The notes under the pieces: generated by a model
Told to the model about the DNA's origin: nothing
Databases searched by the model: none
Seen by the model: only the letters and a program-made list of their open reading frames with translations
Assembly: GCF_021502675.1 (NCBI RefSeq)
Contig: NZ_JAKFHA010000029.1
Coordinates: forward strand, 1-53,833
Reading direction: 5' to 3'
DNA from: Yinghuangia soli
GTDB lineage: Bacteria; Actinomycetota; Actinomycetes; Streptomycetales; Streptomycetaceae
Length of the DNA: 53,833 bases
Position numbers and translations under genes: made by a program
Shown: one piece after another, positions 33,829-42,514 of the stretch
How the letters are laid out: each line of letters begins with the position of its first letter
Numbering within the stretch: the stretch's first letter is position 1

Positions 33829-34668
33829 GTGAGCACCACGACCAGTGCGCCCACTCCCGCGCCCAAGGGCCGTGCGGTCATCGAGCTGCAGGTGCGCGAG
33901 GCCCGGCGCATCACGCCGCACATGATCCGCGTGGTCGCGGGCGGGGACGAGTTCTCCCGCTTCGTCGACAACGGCTACTCCGACGCGTACGTCAAGATCC
34001 TGTTCCCGCGGCCCGGGGTCACCTACCCCGAGCCCCTCGACATGCAGGTCGTGCGCGCCCAAATGCCGCGCGAGGACTGGCCGGTGACCCGCACGTACAC
34101 CGTGCGCGCCCTCGACCCGGCGGCCCGCGAGATCACCATCGACTTCGTGTACCACGGCGACGAGGGCCTGGCCGGCCCGTGGGCGGCGGCCGCGCAGCCC
34201 GGCGACCGGCTCCTGCTGCTCGGCCCGGGCGGTGCGTACGCCCCGTCCGCGGACGCCGACTGGCACCTGTTCGTCGGCGACGAGAGCGCGCTGCCGGCGA
34301 TCGGCGCCTCGCTGGCCCGGGTGCCCGCAGGCGTGCCGGCCCGCGCGCTGATCGAGATCGACTCGCCCGAGGAGGAGCAGGAGCTCGACTCGCCCGGCGA
34401 CCTGAAGATCACCTGGCTGCACCGCTCGGCGGGCGCCCCCGCACTGCCCGACGCGCTGGCCGCCGCGGAGTTCCTGCCGGGCCGCGTGCACGCCTTCGTG
34501 CACGGCGAAGCGGACACGGTGAAGGAGATGCGCCGCCACCTGCTGGGCGAGCGCGGCGTGGCGCGCGAGGACCTGTCGATCTCGGGCTATTGGCGCCGCG
34601 GCCGCACCGAAGACGGCTTCCAGGCCGACAAAGCCGCCGAACGCGAAGCGGAGAACAAGCAGCAGTAA
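33829..34668 (+). CDS. Siderophore-interacting protein (FAD ferric-siderophore reductase, ViuB/SIP type)
   Basis: This 279-residue protein has an FAD-binding beta-barrel (about 15-135) with the RTYTVR motif in VTRTYTVRALDP. The NAD(P)-binding lobe follows, with WHLFVGDESALPAIGA and the C-terminal GYWRRGRTEDGF typical of SIP proteins. It reduces ferric siderophores in the cytoplasm to release iron. GAGGAG precedes the GTG start. An iron box upstream indicates iron repression. The last codons (ENKQQ-stop) are the first unit of a six-copy 13-bp tandem array. Confidence 0.9.
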   Translation: MSTTTSAPTPAPKGRAVIELQVREARRITPHMIRVVAGGDEFSRFVDNGYSDAYVKILFPRPGVTYPEPLDMQVVRAQMPREDWPVTRTYTVRALDPAAREITIDFVYHGDEGLAGPWAAAAQPGDRLLLLGPGGAYAPSADADWHLFVGDESALPAIGASLARVPAGVPARALIEIDSPEEEQELDSPGDLKITWLHRSAGAPALPDALAAAEFLPGRVHAFVHGEADTVKEMRRHLLGERGVAREDLSISGYWRRGRTEDGFQADKAAEREAENKQQ

Positions 34669-34731
34669 CAAGCAGCAGTAACAAGCAGCAGTAACAAGCA
34701 GCAGTAACAAGCAGCAGTAACAAGCAGCAGT
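34654..34731. repeat. Six tandem copies of a 13-bp unit starting in the SIP gene and carrying its stop codon
   Basis: The unit AACAAGCAGCAGT repeats perfectly six times (starts 34654, 34667, 34680, 34693, 34706, 34719). Across each junction the sequence CAGTAA recreates the TAA stop. Copy 1 encodes the protein's last residues, and copies 2-6 are 3' untranslated. Because 13 is not a multiple of 3, reading through would change frame at every copy. Confidence 0.95.
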
Positions 34732-34796
34732 AAAGGGGAGGAGGGCGAGTCGGGGGAGCAGGGGCGCGGGCGACCAGGAGTCACGCTGCAGAACCC

Positions 34797-34825
34797 TTGT
34801 CATTGCACGATGACGCGCCTACGCT
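34797..34825 (+). promoter_or_regulatory. Promoter of the LLM-SDR operon
   Basis: TTGTCA (34797-34802) and TACGCT (34820-34825) are separated by 17 bp, a good match to a principal-sigma promoter. It lies 65 bp upstream of the LLM start codon. Confidence 0.6.
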
Positions 34826-34889
34826 CCGGGCGTTCGGCTTGATCGACTTCGCGCGGTCGGGCGCTCCGGTCAGGCGGAAAGGCGGCGGC

Positions 34890-35879
34890 ATGCCCGAGGC
34901 AGCTCCGCGACCGGCGGCCGCGCCGTTCGCGGCCGGGTCGGTCTCCCTGCGCATCTACCCGCACAACGAACTCGACGCCCCGGGCATCGCCGCCCAGCTC
35001 CTCGGCCACGCCGCACTGGCCGCCGAGGCCGGGTTCGACGGCGTCATGACCAGCGAGCACCACGGCGGCTTCGCCGGCTACCTGCCCAATCCGCTGCAGG
35101 TCGCGGGCTGGATGCTGGACGCGATGCCGGCCGGCTGGGCGGCCGCCTGCCCGGTCCTGCTGCCGCTGCGCCCGCCCGCGCTGCTGGCCGAGGAAGCCGC
35201 CTGGCTTGCCGTGCGGCACCCGGGTCGGGTCGGTCTAGGTGTCGCGCCCGGCGCCCTCGGACTCGACTTCCGGGTCATGGACGCCGACCTCGCCGACGCC
35301 GTGCCGCGCTTCCGCACCGGGCTGCCGCGGCTGGCCGCCATGCTGCGCGGCGAGGACCTCGGCGATCTGGCGGGCGACCGCGCCCTCGCCGCCTGCGCGG
35401 ACCGCCCGGTCCCGGTGCTGAGCACCGCGATGAGCCCGGCCGCGGTCCGCCGCGCCGCCGGAGCCGGGACCGGCATCCTCTACGACGGCGCCTCCGACCC
35501 GGCCAGGCTTCGCGACCTGACGCAGCGTTACACGGACGCCGGCGGGACGGGCGCCCGCGTGCTGATCCGCCGCGTCTGGCTCGGCGACCCGCCGCGCGAG
35601 GCCTTCGAACGCCAGCACGTCATCTACCAGTCGTACTCGGCCGACGCCGCCCGGGAGCACTGGCGCGGCACCGGGTTCATCTGCCGCGACGACCCCGCCG
35701 AACTGGCCGCGGACCTCGCCGCCGCGCTGCGCGACACCGGCGCGACCTGCCTCAACCTCCGCGTGCAGGTCCCCGGCGTGAGCGCCGGGGCGGCCCGCGA
35801 TCAGATACGCGCCCTCGGTGCGCACGTGCTCCCGCTGCTGCGCACCGCGATCCGTCCCGAGCCCGAGGAGTCCGCATGA
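34890..35879 (+). CDS. LLM-class (luciferase-like) flavin/F420 oxidoreductase
   Basis: This 329-residue luciferase-like TIM barrel has GFDGVMTSEHHGGFAGYLPN and HPGRVGLGVAPGALGLDFRV as family landmarks. ATG 34890 is preceded by GGAAAGG; longer starts run into the promoter. The stop codon overlaps the following SDR start (ATGA), so the two enzymes are translationally coupled and probably act in one pathway. Cofactor choice (FMN or F420) is not clear. Confidence 0.82.
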   Translation: MPEAAPRPAAAPFAAGSVSLRIYPHNELDAPGIAAQLLGHAALAAEAGFDGVMTSEHHGGFAGYLPNPLQVAGWMLDAMPAGWAAACPVLLPLRPPALLAEEAAWLAVRHPGRVGLGVAPGALGLDFRVMDADLADAVPRFRTGLPRLAAMLRGEDLGDLAGDRALAACADRPVPVLSTAMSPAAVRRAAGAGTGILYDGASDPARLRDLTQRYTDAGGTGARVLIRRVWLGDPPREAFERQHVIYQSYSADAAREHWRGTGFICRDDPAELAADLAAALRDTGATCLNLRVQVPGVSAGAARDQIRALGAHVLPLLRTAIRPEPEESA

Positions 35880-36703
35880 TCACCGACAGGCTGCGCCTGG
35901 ACGGCCGTTCCGTCATCGTCTCGGGCGCGGGCGGCGGCGGCATCGGGACCTCCTGCGCGCGGGCGCTGGCCGAGGCCGGTGCCGTGGTCGTCGCGGTGGA
36001 CCGGGACCAGGACCGGCTCGACGCGCTCGACCTGCCCGGCGAGACCGTCCTGGTCCGGGCCGACATCGGCACGGCCGAGGGGGTCGCGGAAGTCGTCGCG
36101 GCCGCCCCCGGCGTACTGCACGGCCTCGTCAACGTCGTCGGCGGCAGCCTCCTGCCGCACTGGGCGCCGGCCCTGGACTTCGCGCGGGAGCAGTGGGACG
36201 CCTCGCTCGACCTCAACCTGCACCACGTGATGTTCCTGTCCCAGGCCGTCGCACGCCGCATGGTCGACCAGGAGTCCGGCGGGTCGATCGCGACGATCGC
36301 CTCGACCGGCGGCGTGGTGGCCGCGCCGTACCACGTCGCCTACGGCACGGCGAAGGCCGCGGTCCTCGGCCTGACCCGGACGCTCGCCGTCGAATGGGGG
36401 CAGTACGGCATCCGCGTCAACGCCGTCGCGGCCGGCTCGATCACCACGCCGCGCGCCACCAGCACCGTCCAGGACCCCGGACTCGCCGGACGCGGCGTGC
36501 CGATGCGCCGCCGCGGCACCCCGGAAGACGTCGCCGCGGCCGTGCTGTTCCTGGTCTCCGACCTGTCCGCGTACACCACCGGCGCGGTGCTGCCCGTCGA
36601 CGGCGGTGCGCTGCAGCGGCTCGGGCTGTTCGACGACGACAACGTGCCGGTGCACGTCACCAACCCGCAGATCCTCGCGCGTATCCGCGGCACGGACGGC
36701 TGA
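35876..36703 (+). CDS. Short-chain dehydrogenase/reductase (SDR)
   Basis: This 275-residue classical SDR has the cofactor loop VSGAGGGGIGTSCARAL, Asn in NVVGGSLL, catalytic Ser in IATIASTGG and the Tyr-Lys pair in YHVAYGTAKAAVLG. It starts within the LLM stop (ATGA), forming a coupled two-gene unit. The Asp after strand 2 (VVAVDRDQDRL) suggests NAD(H) preference. The substrate is unknown. Confidence 0.88.
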   Translation: MITDRLRLDGRSVIVSGAGGGGIGTSCARALAEAGAVVVAVDRDQDRLDALDLPGETVLVRADIGTAEGVAEVVAAAPGVLHGLVNVVGGSLLPHWAPALDFAREQWDASLDLNLHHVMFLSQAVARRMVDQESGGSIATIASTGGVVAAPYHVAYGTAKAAVLGLTRTLAVEWGQYGIRVNAVAAGSITTPRATSTVQDPGLAGRGVPMRRRGTPEDVAAAVLFLVSDLSAYTTGAVLPVDGGALQRLGLFDDDNVPVHVTNPQILARIRGTDG

Positions 36704-36795
36704 GCCCCGGCCGCGGAGCGCGGGCGGCCGTCGGAGCAGCCGGGTAGCGTCGGCAAGGAGAGCCAGGCCGCCCCGCCGCGACCCCGAGGAGCACC

Positions 36796-37722
36796 ATGTC
36801 CACGTCTCCCGAGCAGCCCCTGCACGGCAAGGTCGCACTGGTCGCGGGCGCCACGCGCGGGGCGGGACGCGGCATCGCCGTGCAGCTCGGCGCGGCCGGC
36901 GCCACCGTCTACGCGACCGGCCGGAGCACGCGCGGCAAGCGCTCCGAGTACGACCGGGCCGAGACCATCGAGGAGACCGCCGAGCTCGCCACCGCGGCGG
37001 GCGGCAGCGGCATCGCGGTGCCCACCGACCACCTGGAGCCCGACCAGGTCCGGGCCCTCGCCGAGCGCATCGAGGCGGAGCAAGGCCGCCTGGACGTCCT
37101 GGTCAACGACGTCTGGGGCGGCGAGAAGCTCTTCGAGTGGGAGAACCCGGTCTGGGAGCACGACCTGGACAACGGCCTGCGGCTGCTCCGCCTGGCGATC
37201 GACACGCACGCCATCACCAGCCACTTCCTGCTGCCGCTCCTGCTGCGCCGGCCGGGCGGCCTGGTGGTCGAGATGACCGACGGCACGCTCGCGTACAACC
37301 AGGCGAACTACCGCAACTCCTTCTTCTACGACATCGCCAAGTCGGCGGTCCTGCGCATGGGCTTCGCGCTCGGGCACGAACTCGGCCCGCGCGGCGCGAC
37401 CGCGGTCGCGCTCACGCCGGGCTGGCTGCGCTCCGAGATGATGCTGGACGCCTTCGGCGTGACCGAGGACAACTGGCGCGACGCCCTGGAGCGCGTACCG
37501 CACTTCGGGATCAGCGAGACCCCGCACTACGTCGGCCGCGCGGTCGCCGCGCTGGCCGCCGACCCGGAAGTGGCGCGCTGGAACGGGCAGTCGCTCTCCA
37601 GCGGGCAGCTCGCCCGGGAGTACGGCTTCACCGACCTGGACGGCAGCCGCCCGGACGCCTGGCGCTACATGGTCGAGGTGCAGGACCCCGGCAAGCCCGC
37701 CGACGCGTCCGGCTACCGCTGA
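36796..37722 (+). CDS. SDR-family oxidoreductase
   Basis: This 308-residue protein has VALVAGATRGAGRGIAVQLG and an extended loop (TGRSTRGKRSEYDRAETIEE) marking a distinct actinomycete SDR subgroup. The active-site Tyr-Lys is in SFFYDIAKSAVLRM. It lies 92 bp after the preceding SDR with its own likely -10 (TAGCGT, 36745-36750). The 3' end overlaps the convergent permease gene by 10 bp. Confidence 0.87.
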   Translation: MSTSPEQPLHGKVALVAGATRGAGRGIAVQLGAAGATVYATGRSTRGKRSEYDRAETIEETAELATAAGGSGIAVPTDHLEPDQVRALAERIEAEQGRLDVLVNDVWGGEKLFEWENPVWEHDLDNGLRLLRLAIDTHAITSHFLLPLLLRRPGGLVVEMTDGTLAYNQANYRNSFFYDIAKSAVLRMGFALGHELGPRGATAVALTPGWLRSEMMLDAFGVTEDNWRDALERVPHFGISETPHYVGRAVAALAADPEVARWNGQSLSSGQLAREYGFTDLDGSRPDAWRYMVEVQDPGKPADASGYR

Positions 37723-39176
37723 GCGCGCCCGGCAAACCAGGTGCGGACCGGCGTCACCGCGGCCAGGGCCAGGGTCAGGCCCGCGGTCCACAGCACCTGC
37801 TCGCGGGTCGCCGGGTCGCGCAGCATGAGCACCAGCACCGCCGCGATGCCGGCCAGCGCCAGCCAGCTCAGGTACGGGAAGCCCCACATGCGGACCGGGA
37901 GTTCGCCGCCGTTCTCGCGCTCCAGGCGGTACCGCAGCCGCAGTTGCGAGGCGGCGATCAGGCCCCACACCACGAGCAGGACCGCGCCGACCGCGTTCAG
38001 CATGTAGGTGAAGACGGTGTCCTCCCATACGAAGCTGAACACCACCGAGACGAAGCCGAAGGCCACCGACGCCAGCACGGTCAGATACGGCACGCGGCGC
38101 CGCGACAGCTTGAGCAGCGCCCGCGGACCCTCGCCGCGGCCGCACAGCGAGAACAGCATGCGCGAGGTGTTGTAGACGTTGGCGTTCATCGCCGAGACCA
38201 GGGCGAGCAGCACGATGACGTTCATGATCTGCCCGGCGCCCGCGATACCGATCCGGTCCAGCACCGCGGTGTACGGGCTGGCCCCGACCTCCGCCGCGTC
38301 CCACGGCAGCAGCGTCACCACGACCGCCATCGAGCCGATGTAGAACAGCGCGATCCGCCACACCGCGGTGCGCACCGCCCGGGCCACCGCACCGCGCGGG
38401 TCGTCGGACTCCGCAGCCGCGATCGTCACGACCTCGAGGCCGCCGAACGCGAACACCGCGGCCAGCAGGCCGGTGACCACCCCGGCCCAGCCGTTCGGCA
38501 GGAAACCGCCGTCGCCGGTCAGATTCGCGAACCCGACCGGGTCGGTGTCCGGCAGCACCCCGAAGATGGCGAGTGCGCCCAGCCCGAGGAAGAGCACGAT
38601 CGCGGCCACCTTGATGCCCGCGAACCAGAACTCCACCTCGCCGAAGAACCCGACACTGGCCAGGTTCGCGAGCGTCACCACGACCATGAGCACCAGCACG
38701 AACGACCACTCGGGCACGGCCGGCAGCCATCCGGCGAGGATCTTGGCGGCGCCGATCGCCTCGACCGCGACACCCATCGCGATCAGCGCCCAGTACAGCC
38801 ACCCGGTGGTGAACCCGGCCGACCGGCCCAGCGCGCGCTCGGCGTACACCGAGAAGGACCCGCTGGCCGGCATCGCCGCGGCCATCTCGCCGAGCATCCG
38901 CATGACCAGCATGATCAGCGCGCCGGCCAGCACGTACGAGATGAGGATGGCCGGCCCGGCGGCCGCGATCCCGGCACCCGACCCGACGAACAGCCCGGCG
39001 CCGATGACCCCGCCGAGCGCCATCATCGAAAGGTGCCGCTGCTTGAGGCCGCCGCCGAGCGCCTGGGGAGCCGCGGGTTCGGCGAGCGCGGGCGCGAGTA
39101 CGGCTGCGGAGGCGGGGGACGACGGTTCGGATGCGGCCGGTGCCGCGGGTGCGGCGGCCTTTGCGGGAGCGGGCAT
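37713..39176 (-). CDS. Amino acid permease (APC superfamily)
   Basis: This 487-residue protein has about 12 membrane segments. The first carries the APC consensus MMALGGVIGAGLFVGSG, and MPASGSFSVYAERALGRSAG follows segment 2, resembling GABA or aromatic amino-acid permeases. ATG 39176 begins a ~45-residue Ala/Pro-rich cytoplasmic leader; upstream in-frame Met codons are less likely because they lie in poorly coding sequence. It imports amino acids by proton symport; the specificity is unknown. Confidence 0.87.
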   Translation of the reverse strand: MPAPAKAAAPAAPAASEPSSPASAAVLAPALAEPAAPQALGGGLKQRHLSMMALGGVIGAGLFVGSGAGIAAAGPAILISYVLAGALIMLVMRMLGEMAAAMPASGSFSVYAERALGRSAGFTTGWLYWALIAMGVAVEAIGAAKILAGWLPAVPEWSFVLVLMVVVTLANLASVGFFGEVEFWFAGIKVAAIVLFLGLGALAIFGVLPDTDPVGFANLTGDGGFLPNGWAGVVTGLLAAVFAFGGLEVVTIAAAESDDPRGAVARAVRTAVWRIALFYIGSMAVVVTLLPWDAAEVGASPYTAVLDRIGIAGAGQIMNVIVLLALVSAMNANVYNTSRMLFSLCGRGEGPRALLKLSRRRVPYLTVLASVAFGFVSVVFSFVWEDTVFTYMLNAVGAVLLVVWGLIAASQLRLRYRLERENGGELPVRMWGFPYLSWLALAGIAAVLVLMLRDPATREQVLWTAGLTLALAAVTPVRTWFAGRAQR

Positions 39177-39488
39177 GGCGGAGCTACCGAAATCTGAGCG
39201 GAGATGGATGTACCTCACCACCATGGACTGATCGCCCGAATCGCCAAAACTCGGACGCAATCTGTCTCGCATGGTGGGATTTACCCAGGAAAGGGCCTGC
39301 CGATCCAGGACTTTCGGCACTCGCCCGGGGGCGGCGCAGTTCTCCGGAATCCGCGAGTGGGCGGTGGCCGCCGCGAAGATCTTTCTTCCGCGGAGTTCGC
39401 TATGCGGAAAGAACCTTTCCTATATGGCTTCTAGATTTCTGGATGTCGGGAAGAGCGCGAGCGCGGAACACGCACAAGGGAGAACGCA
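39177..39488. other. Divergent promoter region between permease and NmrA-type gene
   Basis: This 312-bp region has no gene. TTCCGC (39386-39391) and GCGGAA (39404-39409) form an inverted repeat with imperfect flanking matches, a possible operator. TAGATT (39432-39437) is a plausible -10 for the NmrA gene. The stretch TTTCCTATATGGCTTCTAGA is unusually AT-rich for this sequence. Confidence 0.4.
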
Positions 39489-40337
39489 ATGATCCTGGTC
39501 ATCGGTGGCACCGGACACTTCGGGCGCGAGACCGTCGAGGCGCTGGCCGCAGCGGGCGAGCCGGTCCGGGTCCTCAGCCGGAACCCGGAGCGCGCCGGTC
39601 TGCCGGACGGCGTCGAGGTGGTCCGCGGCGACCTGGCCGACCCCGGCACGCTGGCCCCCGCGCTGGCCGGGGCGGACCGGATGCTCATGGTCCTGCCGTA
39701 CGGTGCGGATGCGTCCGCGCTGCTCGCCGCGGCCCGCGAGGCCGGCCTGCGGAAGATCGTGTTCCTGTCCTCGGGTGCGGTCGTCGACGGTGCCGAGCCG
39801 CAGCCGGACGTCATCGCCGCCTACCACGCGGACGTCGAACGGGCGGTTGCCGCGACCGGCATCGAGCACACGTTCCTGCGGCTGTTCTTCCCGGCGGTCA
39901 ACTCGCTGAGCTTCGCGATGCAGATGGGCGGCGGCAACGACGTCATCCGGGCCCCGTACGCCGATGCGGCGAGCGCGCCGGTCCACGAGCGCGACGTCGC
40001 GGACGCCGCCGTGCGGGTGCTCACCACGGACGGGCACGCGGGCCGGACGTACGCGCTCACCGGCTCGGAGTCGCTCACCCAGGCCGAGCAGGTGCACATC
40101 CTCGGCGAGACGCTGGGCCGCCCGCTGGTCTTCGACGAGCTGCCGGACGCCCCGGTGCGCGAGCAGATGGCTCAGTTCATGGACGCCGACTTCGTGAACG
40201 CCCTGTTCGACCTGCTGGCCGGCACGGTCGGCAAGCCCGCGGAGATCACCGAGACCCTGGAGCAGCTCATCGGGCGGGCGCCGCGCACCTACGCGCAGTG
40301 GGCGGCGGACCACACCGCGGACTTCCCGGCCGCCTGA
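39489..40337 (+). CDS. NAD(P)H-binding, NmrA-like atypical SDR
   Basis: This 282-residue protein has the N-terminal Rossmann motif ILVIGGTGHFGRETVEALAA and VRGDLADPGTLAPALAGADR as in NmrA/QOR2-type proteins. The active-site Tyr-Lys is absent, so it could be a redox sensor or a quinone/isoflavone-type reductase. AGGGAG precedes the ATG. Confidence 0.85.
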   Translation: MILVIGGTGHFGRETVEALAAAGEPVRVLSRNPERAGLPDGVEVVRGDLADPGTLAPALAGADRMLMVLPYGADASALLAAAREAGLRKIVFLSSGAVVDGAEPQPDVIAAYHADVERAVAATGIEHTFLRLFFPAVNSLSFAMQMGGGNDVIRAPYADAASAPVHERDVADAAVRVLTTDGHAGRTYALTGSESLTQAEQVHILGETLGRPLVFDELPDAPVREQMAQFMDADFVNALFDLLAGTVGKPAEITETLEQLIGRAPRTYAQWAADHTADFPAA

Positions 40338-40359
40338 CCAGGGGGTACGAACATGCGTT

Positions 40360-40404
40360 GGGCCTGTCCCGGCCGGGACAGGCCCCTCGCACGACCGGTC
40401 GTGC
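40360..40404. terminator. Tandem perfect palindromes between convergent genes
   Basis: A 26-bp perfect palindrome (40360-40385, arms GGGCCTGTCCCGG/CCGGGACAGGCCC) is followed by a 16-bp one, GCACGACCGGTCGTGC (40389-40404). Both would form hairpins on either strand, making a bidirectional terminator for the NmrA-type gene and DUF1876. Confidence 0.75.
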
Positions 40405-40425
40405 GCCCGCGCATCGCCCCGCGCG

Positions 40426-40725
40426 TCACGTCCGCGGCGAGGCCATGGTCCCGGTGGACGCCTCGATGTCCGCGGCCGCGGCGTGCAGCAGCCGGTGCGC
40501 CAAGTCGGACAGCGCCCGCGCACAGGCGAGCTCGTCGCCGATCTGCGGCACGTCCATGTCGTCCGGGTGCTTGCGGGCATTACCCCAGCCCCGGAGCGAC
40601 GTATTGGAGTCCGTGGTCAGACGGGCCTCGGCGTGCGTGCGCACCGTGATGGCCCCGTCGGACTCCTCGACTCCGGTCTTCTCCGTCAGGTAGATGTCGA
40701 CGGTCCAGTGCTTCATGTCGGACAT
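40426..40725 (-). CDS. DUF1876 domain protein
   Basis: This 99-residue protein has KHWTVDIYLTEKTG at the start, AEARL, and the C-terminal block VPQIGDELACARALSDLAHR, diagnostic for DUF1876, a small dsRBD-like family of unknown function widespread in Streptomyces. GGAGGTGGGAG lies upstream of ATG 40725. Confidence 0.88.
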   Translation of the reverse strand: MSDMKHWTVDIYLTEKTGVEESDGAITVRTHAEARLTTDSNTSLRGWGNARKHPDDMDVPQIGDELACARALSDLAHRLLHAAAADIEASTGTMASPRT

Positions 40726-40795
40726 GGCTCCCACCTCCGCATGCGGGCCCCGCACTTCCAGTGTGGCCCTATATGCGGCGGCGGGAGCCGTCCGA

Positions 40796-40863
40796 TCATC
40801 AGCGCCGTGCACGGTTCATCAGCGGCGTGCACGGTTCAGGAGCGGAGCGTCAGGAGCGGCGCC
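40796..40863. repeat. Two tandem duplications at the stop codon of the peptide-binding protein gene
   Basis: On the minus strand the gene's end is followed by repeated stop-bearing units. A 14-bp unit, TCAGGAGCGGAGCG on the plus strand (40836-40849), is partly repeated at 40850-40863 and includes the real stop (40850-40852). A 20-bp unit TCATCAGCGCCGTGCACGGT (40796-40815) is repeated with one mismatch at 40816-40835. Each unit carries TGA on the coding strand. Confidence 0.8.
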
Positions 40864-42514
40864 CCAGCCGGTCCATCAGCATCATGCCGTCGTTGCTGAG
40901 CACGAGCCCGGCGACCGAGTTGCCGTGGAAGACCGTGAGGCGGCCCTCCTGGTACGGCCAGATCGGGATGTCCTTGGCAGCCTGCGCGGCCATCGCCGTG
41001 TAGGCGGTCCGCCGCTGGTCCGGGTCGCTGGTCTTGCGGCCCTGGTCGAGGGCGGCGTCGACGGCCTGGTTCTTGTAGCCGAGGAAGTTCGTCGGGCTGG
41101 TGCTGTGCATGTAGCTGTAGCCCATCGGCTCGATGTCCGAGATCATCCAGTTGTACAGCGCCGCCTCGTAGGCGCGGTTGATGCGGACCGCCTGGGTGAA
41201 CGCGACGATCGCCATCGGCTGGACCGTGACCTTGATGTTCTTCAGGCCGATCAGCTGCGACTGGATGTACTCGCCGGTGCGGGTCGCCTGGTTGTTCTGC
41301 GGCAGCAGGTAGGTGAAGCTCAACGGCTTGCCCTCGGCGGCCAGTTCGTCCAGCAGGCGCTGCGCCTCGACGCGGTTGGCGGACGGCACCGCCGGGGCGT
41401 CCGCGGCGACCAGCGGGCTGCCCGCCGGGAACAGGCTGTTGGTCGGCACGCCCTGGCCGTTGAACGCGACCTTGTTGATCTCGTTCGCGTCCAGTGCGAG
41501 CGCGACCGCCTTGCGGGCCCGCGGGTCGTCGAACGGCGGCTTGGCGTTGTTGAACGCGACCGCCTCGCCCACGATCACCGAGACCGAAACGGTACCGAGC
41601 CCCTTGGCCTGCGCCTTCGCGGCGTCGGTGGCGCTGCCGGTCACCTTGAGGTCCCGCTGGCCGGTGGCGACCGCGTTGAGCGCCTGCTCGCTGTCCGACA
41701 GGACCCGGAAGGTGACCTTGTCGAGCGCCGGCTTGTCCGCGCCCTGCCAGTACTTCGGGTTCTTGGTGAGCGTCATGTGGCTGTCGCGCACCCACTCGGT
41801 CATGACGAACGGGCCCGCGCCGACCGGCTTGGTGGCGAACGCGACCGGGTCCTTCTGCAGCGCGGTCGGGGAGCCGATGAACGCCAGCGACGAGGCCACC
41901 ACGCGGTCGAAGTTCGCGTTCGGCGCCTTGAGCGTCACGCGCAGCGTGAGCGGGTCGACGACCTCGGTCTTGTCGATGGCGGCGGCCGAACCGGCCACGA
42001 TCGAGCGGCGCTCGGGGTTCTTGTGCTCGTCCCAGAACCACTTCACCGCGGCCGCGTCGTACGGCGTGTCGTCGGTGAACTTGACGTTGGGCTTGATCTT
42101 CAGCGTCCACACCGCGCCGGTGGCGTCCGGCGTGAGGCTCTCGCCGATCTGCGCAATGGCCTTGCCGGTCTTGGGCTCGCTGTAGAACAGCGAGTCGTAG
42201 ACGGCGTTCAGCCGCGAGTTCTCGGTGTAGTAGTTGCTGAGCGCACCGAACGGGTCGATCTTGGCCATGTCGGTGACCACGATGACCTCGAGGGCGCCGC
42301 CGGCCTTCGCCGCCGACGCCGCCGCCGACGGGTTGCTGTCCCCGCCCTTGCTGCCGCCTCCCCCACAGGCGGCAGCAAGAAGGCCGGCCAGCGCCGCGGC
42401 GGCCGCCGCCAAGGTGCGGCTGCGGCGGCGCCGGAGCGGACCGGCCGGGCGTTGTTCCCGGGCACGGGAGGATCTTTCGGCAGTTCGGGGGCTGCCGGGC
42501 ATCGCTGGTGACAT
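40850..42514 (-). CDS. Family-5 ABC transporter substrate-binding lipoprotein (peptide/oligopeptide type)
   Basis: This 554-residue protein has a twin-Arg-containing N-terminus, a hydrophobic signal (LAAAAAALAGLLAAAC) and a lipidated Cys followed by GGGGSKGG. The SBP_bac_5 domain includes the family-typical region LTPDATGAVWTLKIKPNVKF near its N-terminus. I chose ATG 42514 (AAGGAC upstream); ATG 42502 is an alternative. It binds peptides or other solutes at the membrane exterior. No permease or ATPase genes are adjacent, so it is an orphan receptor. It is divergent from the carrier protein-P450-condensation operon. Confidence 0.88.
   Translation of the reverse strand: MSPAMPGSPRTAERSSRAREQRPAGPLRRRRSRTLAAAAAALAGLLAAACGGGGSKGGDSNPSAAASAAKAGGALEVIVVTDMAKIDPFGALSNYYTENSRLNAVYDSLFYSEPKTGKAIAQIGESLTPDATGAVWTLKIKPNVKFTDDTPYDAAAVKWFWDEHKNPERRSIVAGSAAAIDKTEVVDPLTLRVTLKAPNANFDRVVASSLAFIGSPTALQKDPVAFATKPVGAGPFVMTEWVRDSHMTLTKNPKYWQGADKPALDKVTFRVLSDSEQALNAVATGQRDLKVTGSATDAAKAQAKGLGTVSVSVIVGEAVAFNNAKPPFDDPRARKAVALALDANEINKVAFNGQGVPTNSLFPAGSPLVAADAPAVPSANRVEAQRLLDELAAEGKPLSFTYLLPQNNQATRTGEYIQSQLIGLKNIKVTVQPMAIVAFTQAVRINRAYEAALYNWMISDIEPMGYSYMHSTSPTNFLGYKNQAVDAALDQGRKTSDPDQRRTAYTAMAAQAAKDIPIWPYQEGRLTVFHGNSVAGLVLSNDGMMLMDRLGRRS

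Noticed and set aside
34654-34731. Possible CRISPR array
   Set aside because: The units are 13 bp and contiguous with no spacers, and no cas genes are present.
34409-34803. Minus-strand frames rich in Leu/Cys repeats (LLLLVTAACYCC), resembling a membrane protein
   Set aside because: They are the antisense translation of the 13-bp repeat array and the SIP gene; no ribosome site or family match.
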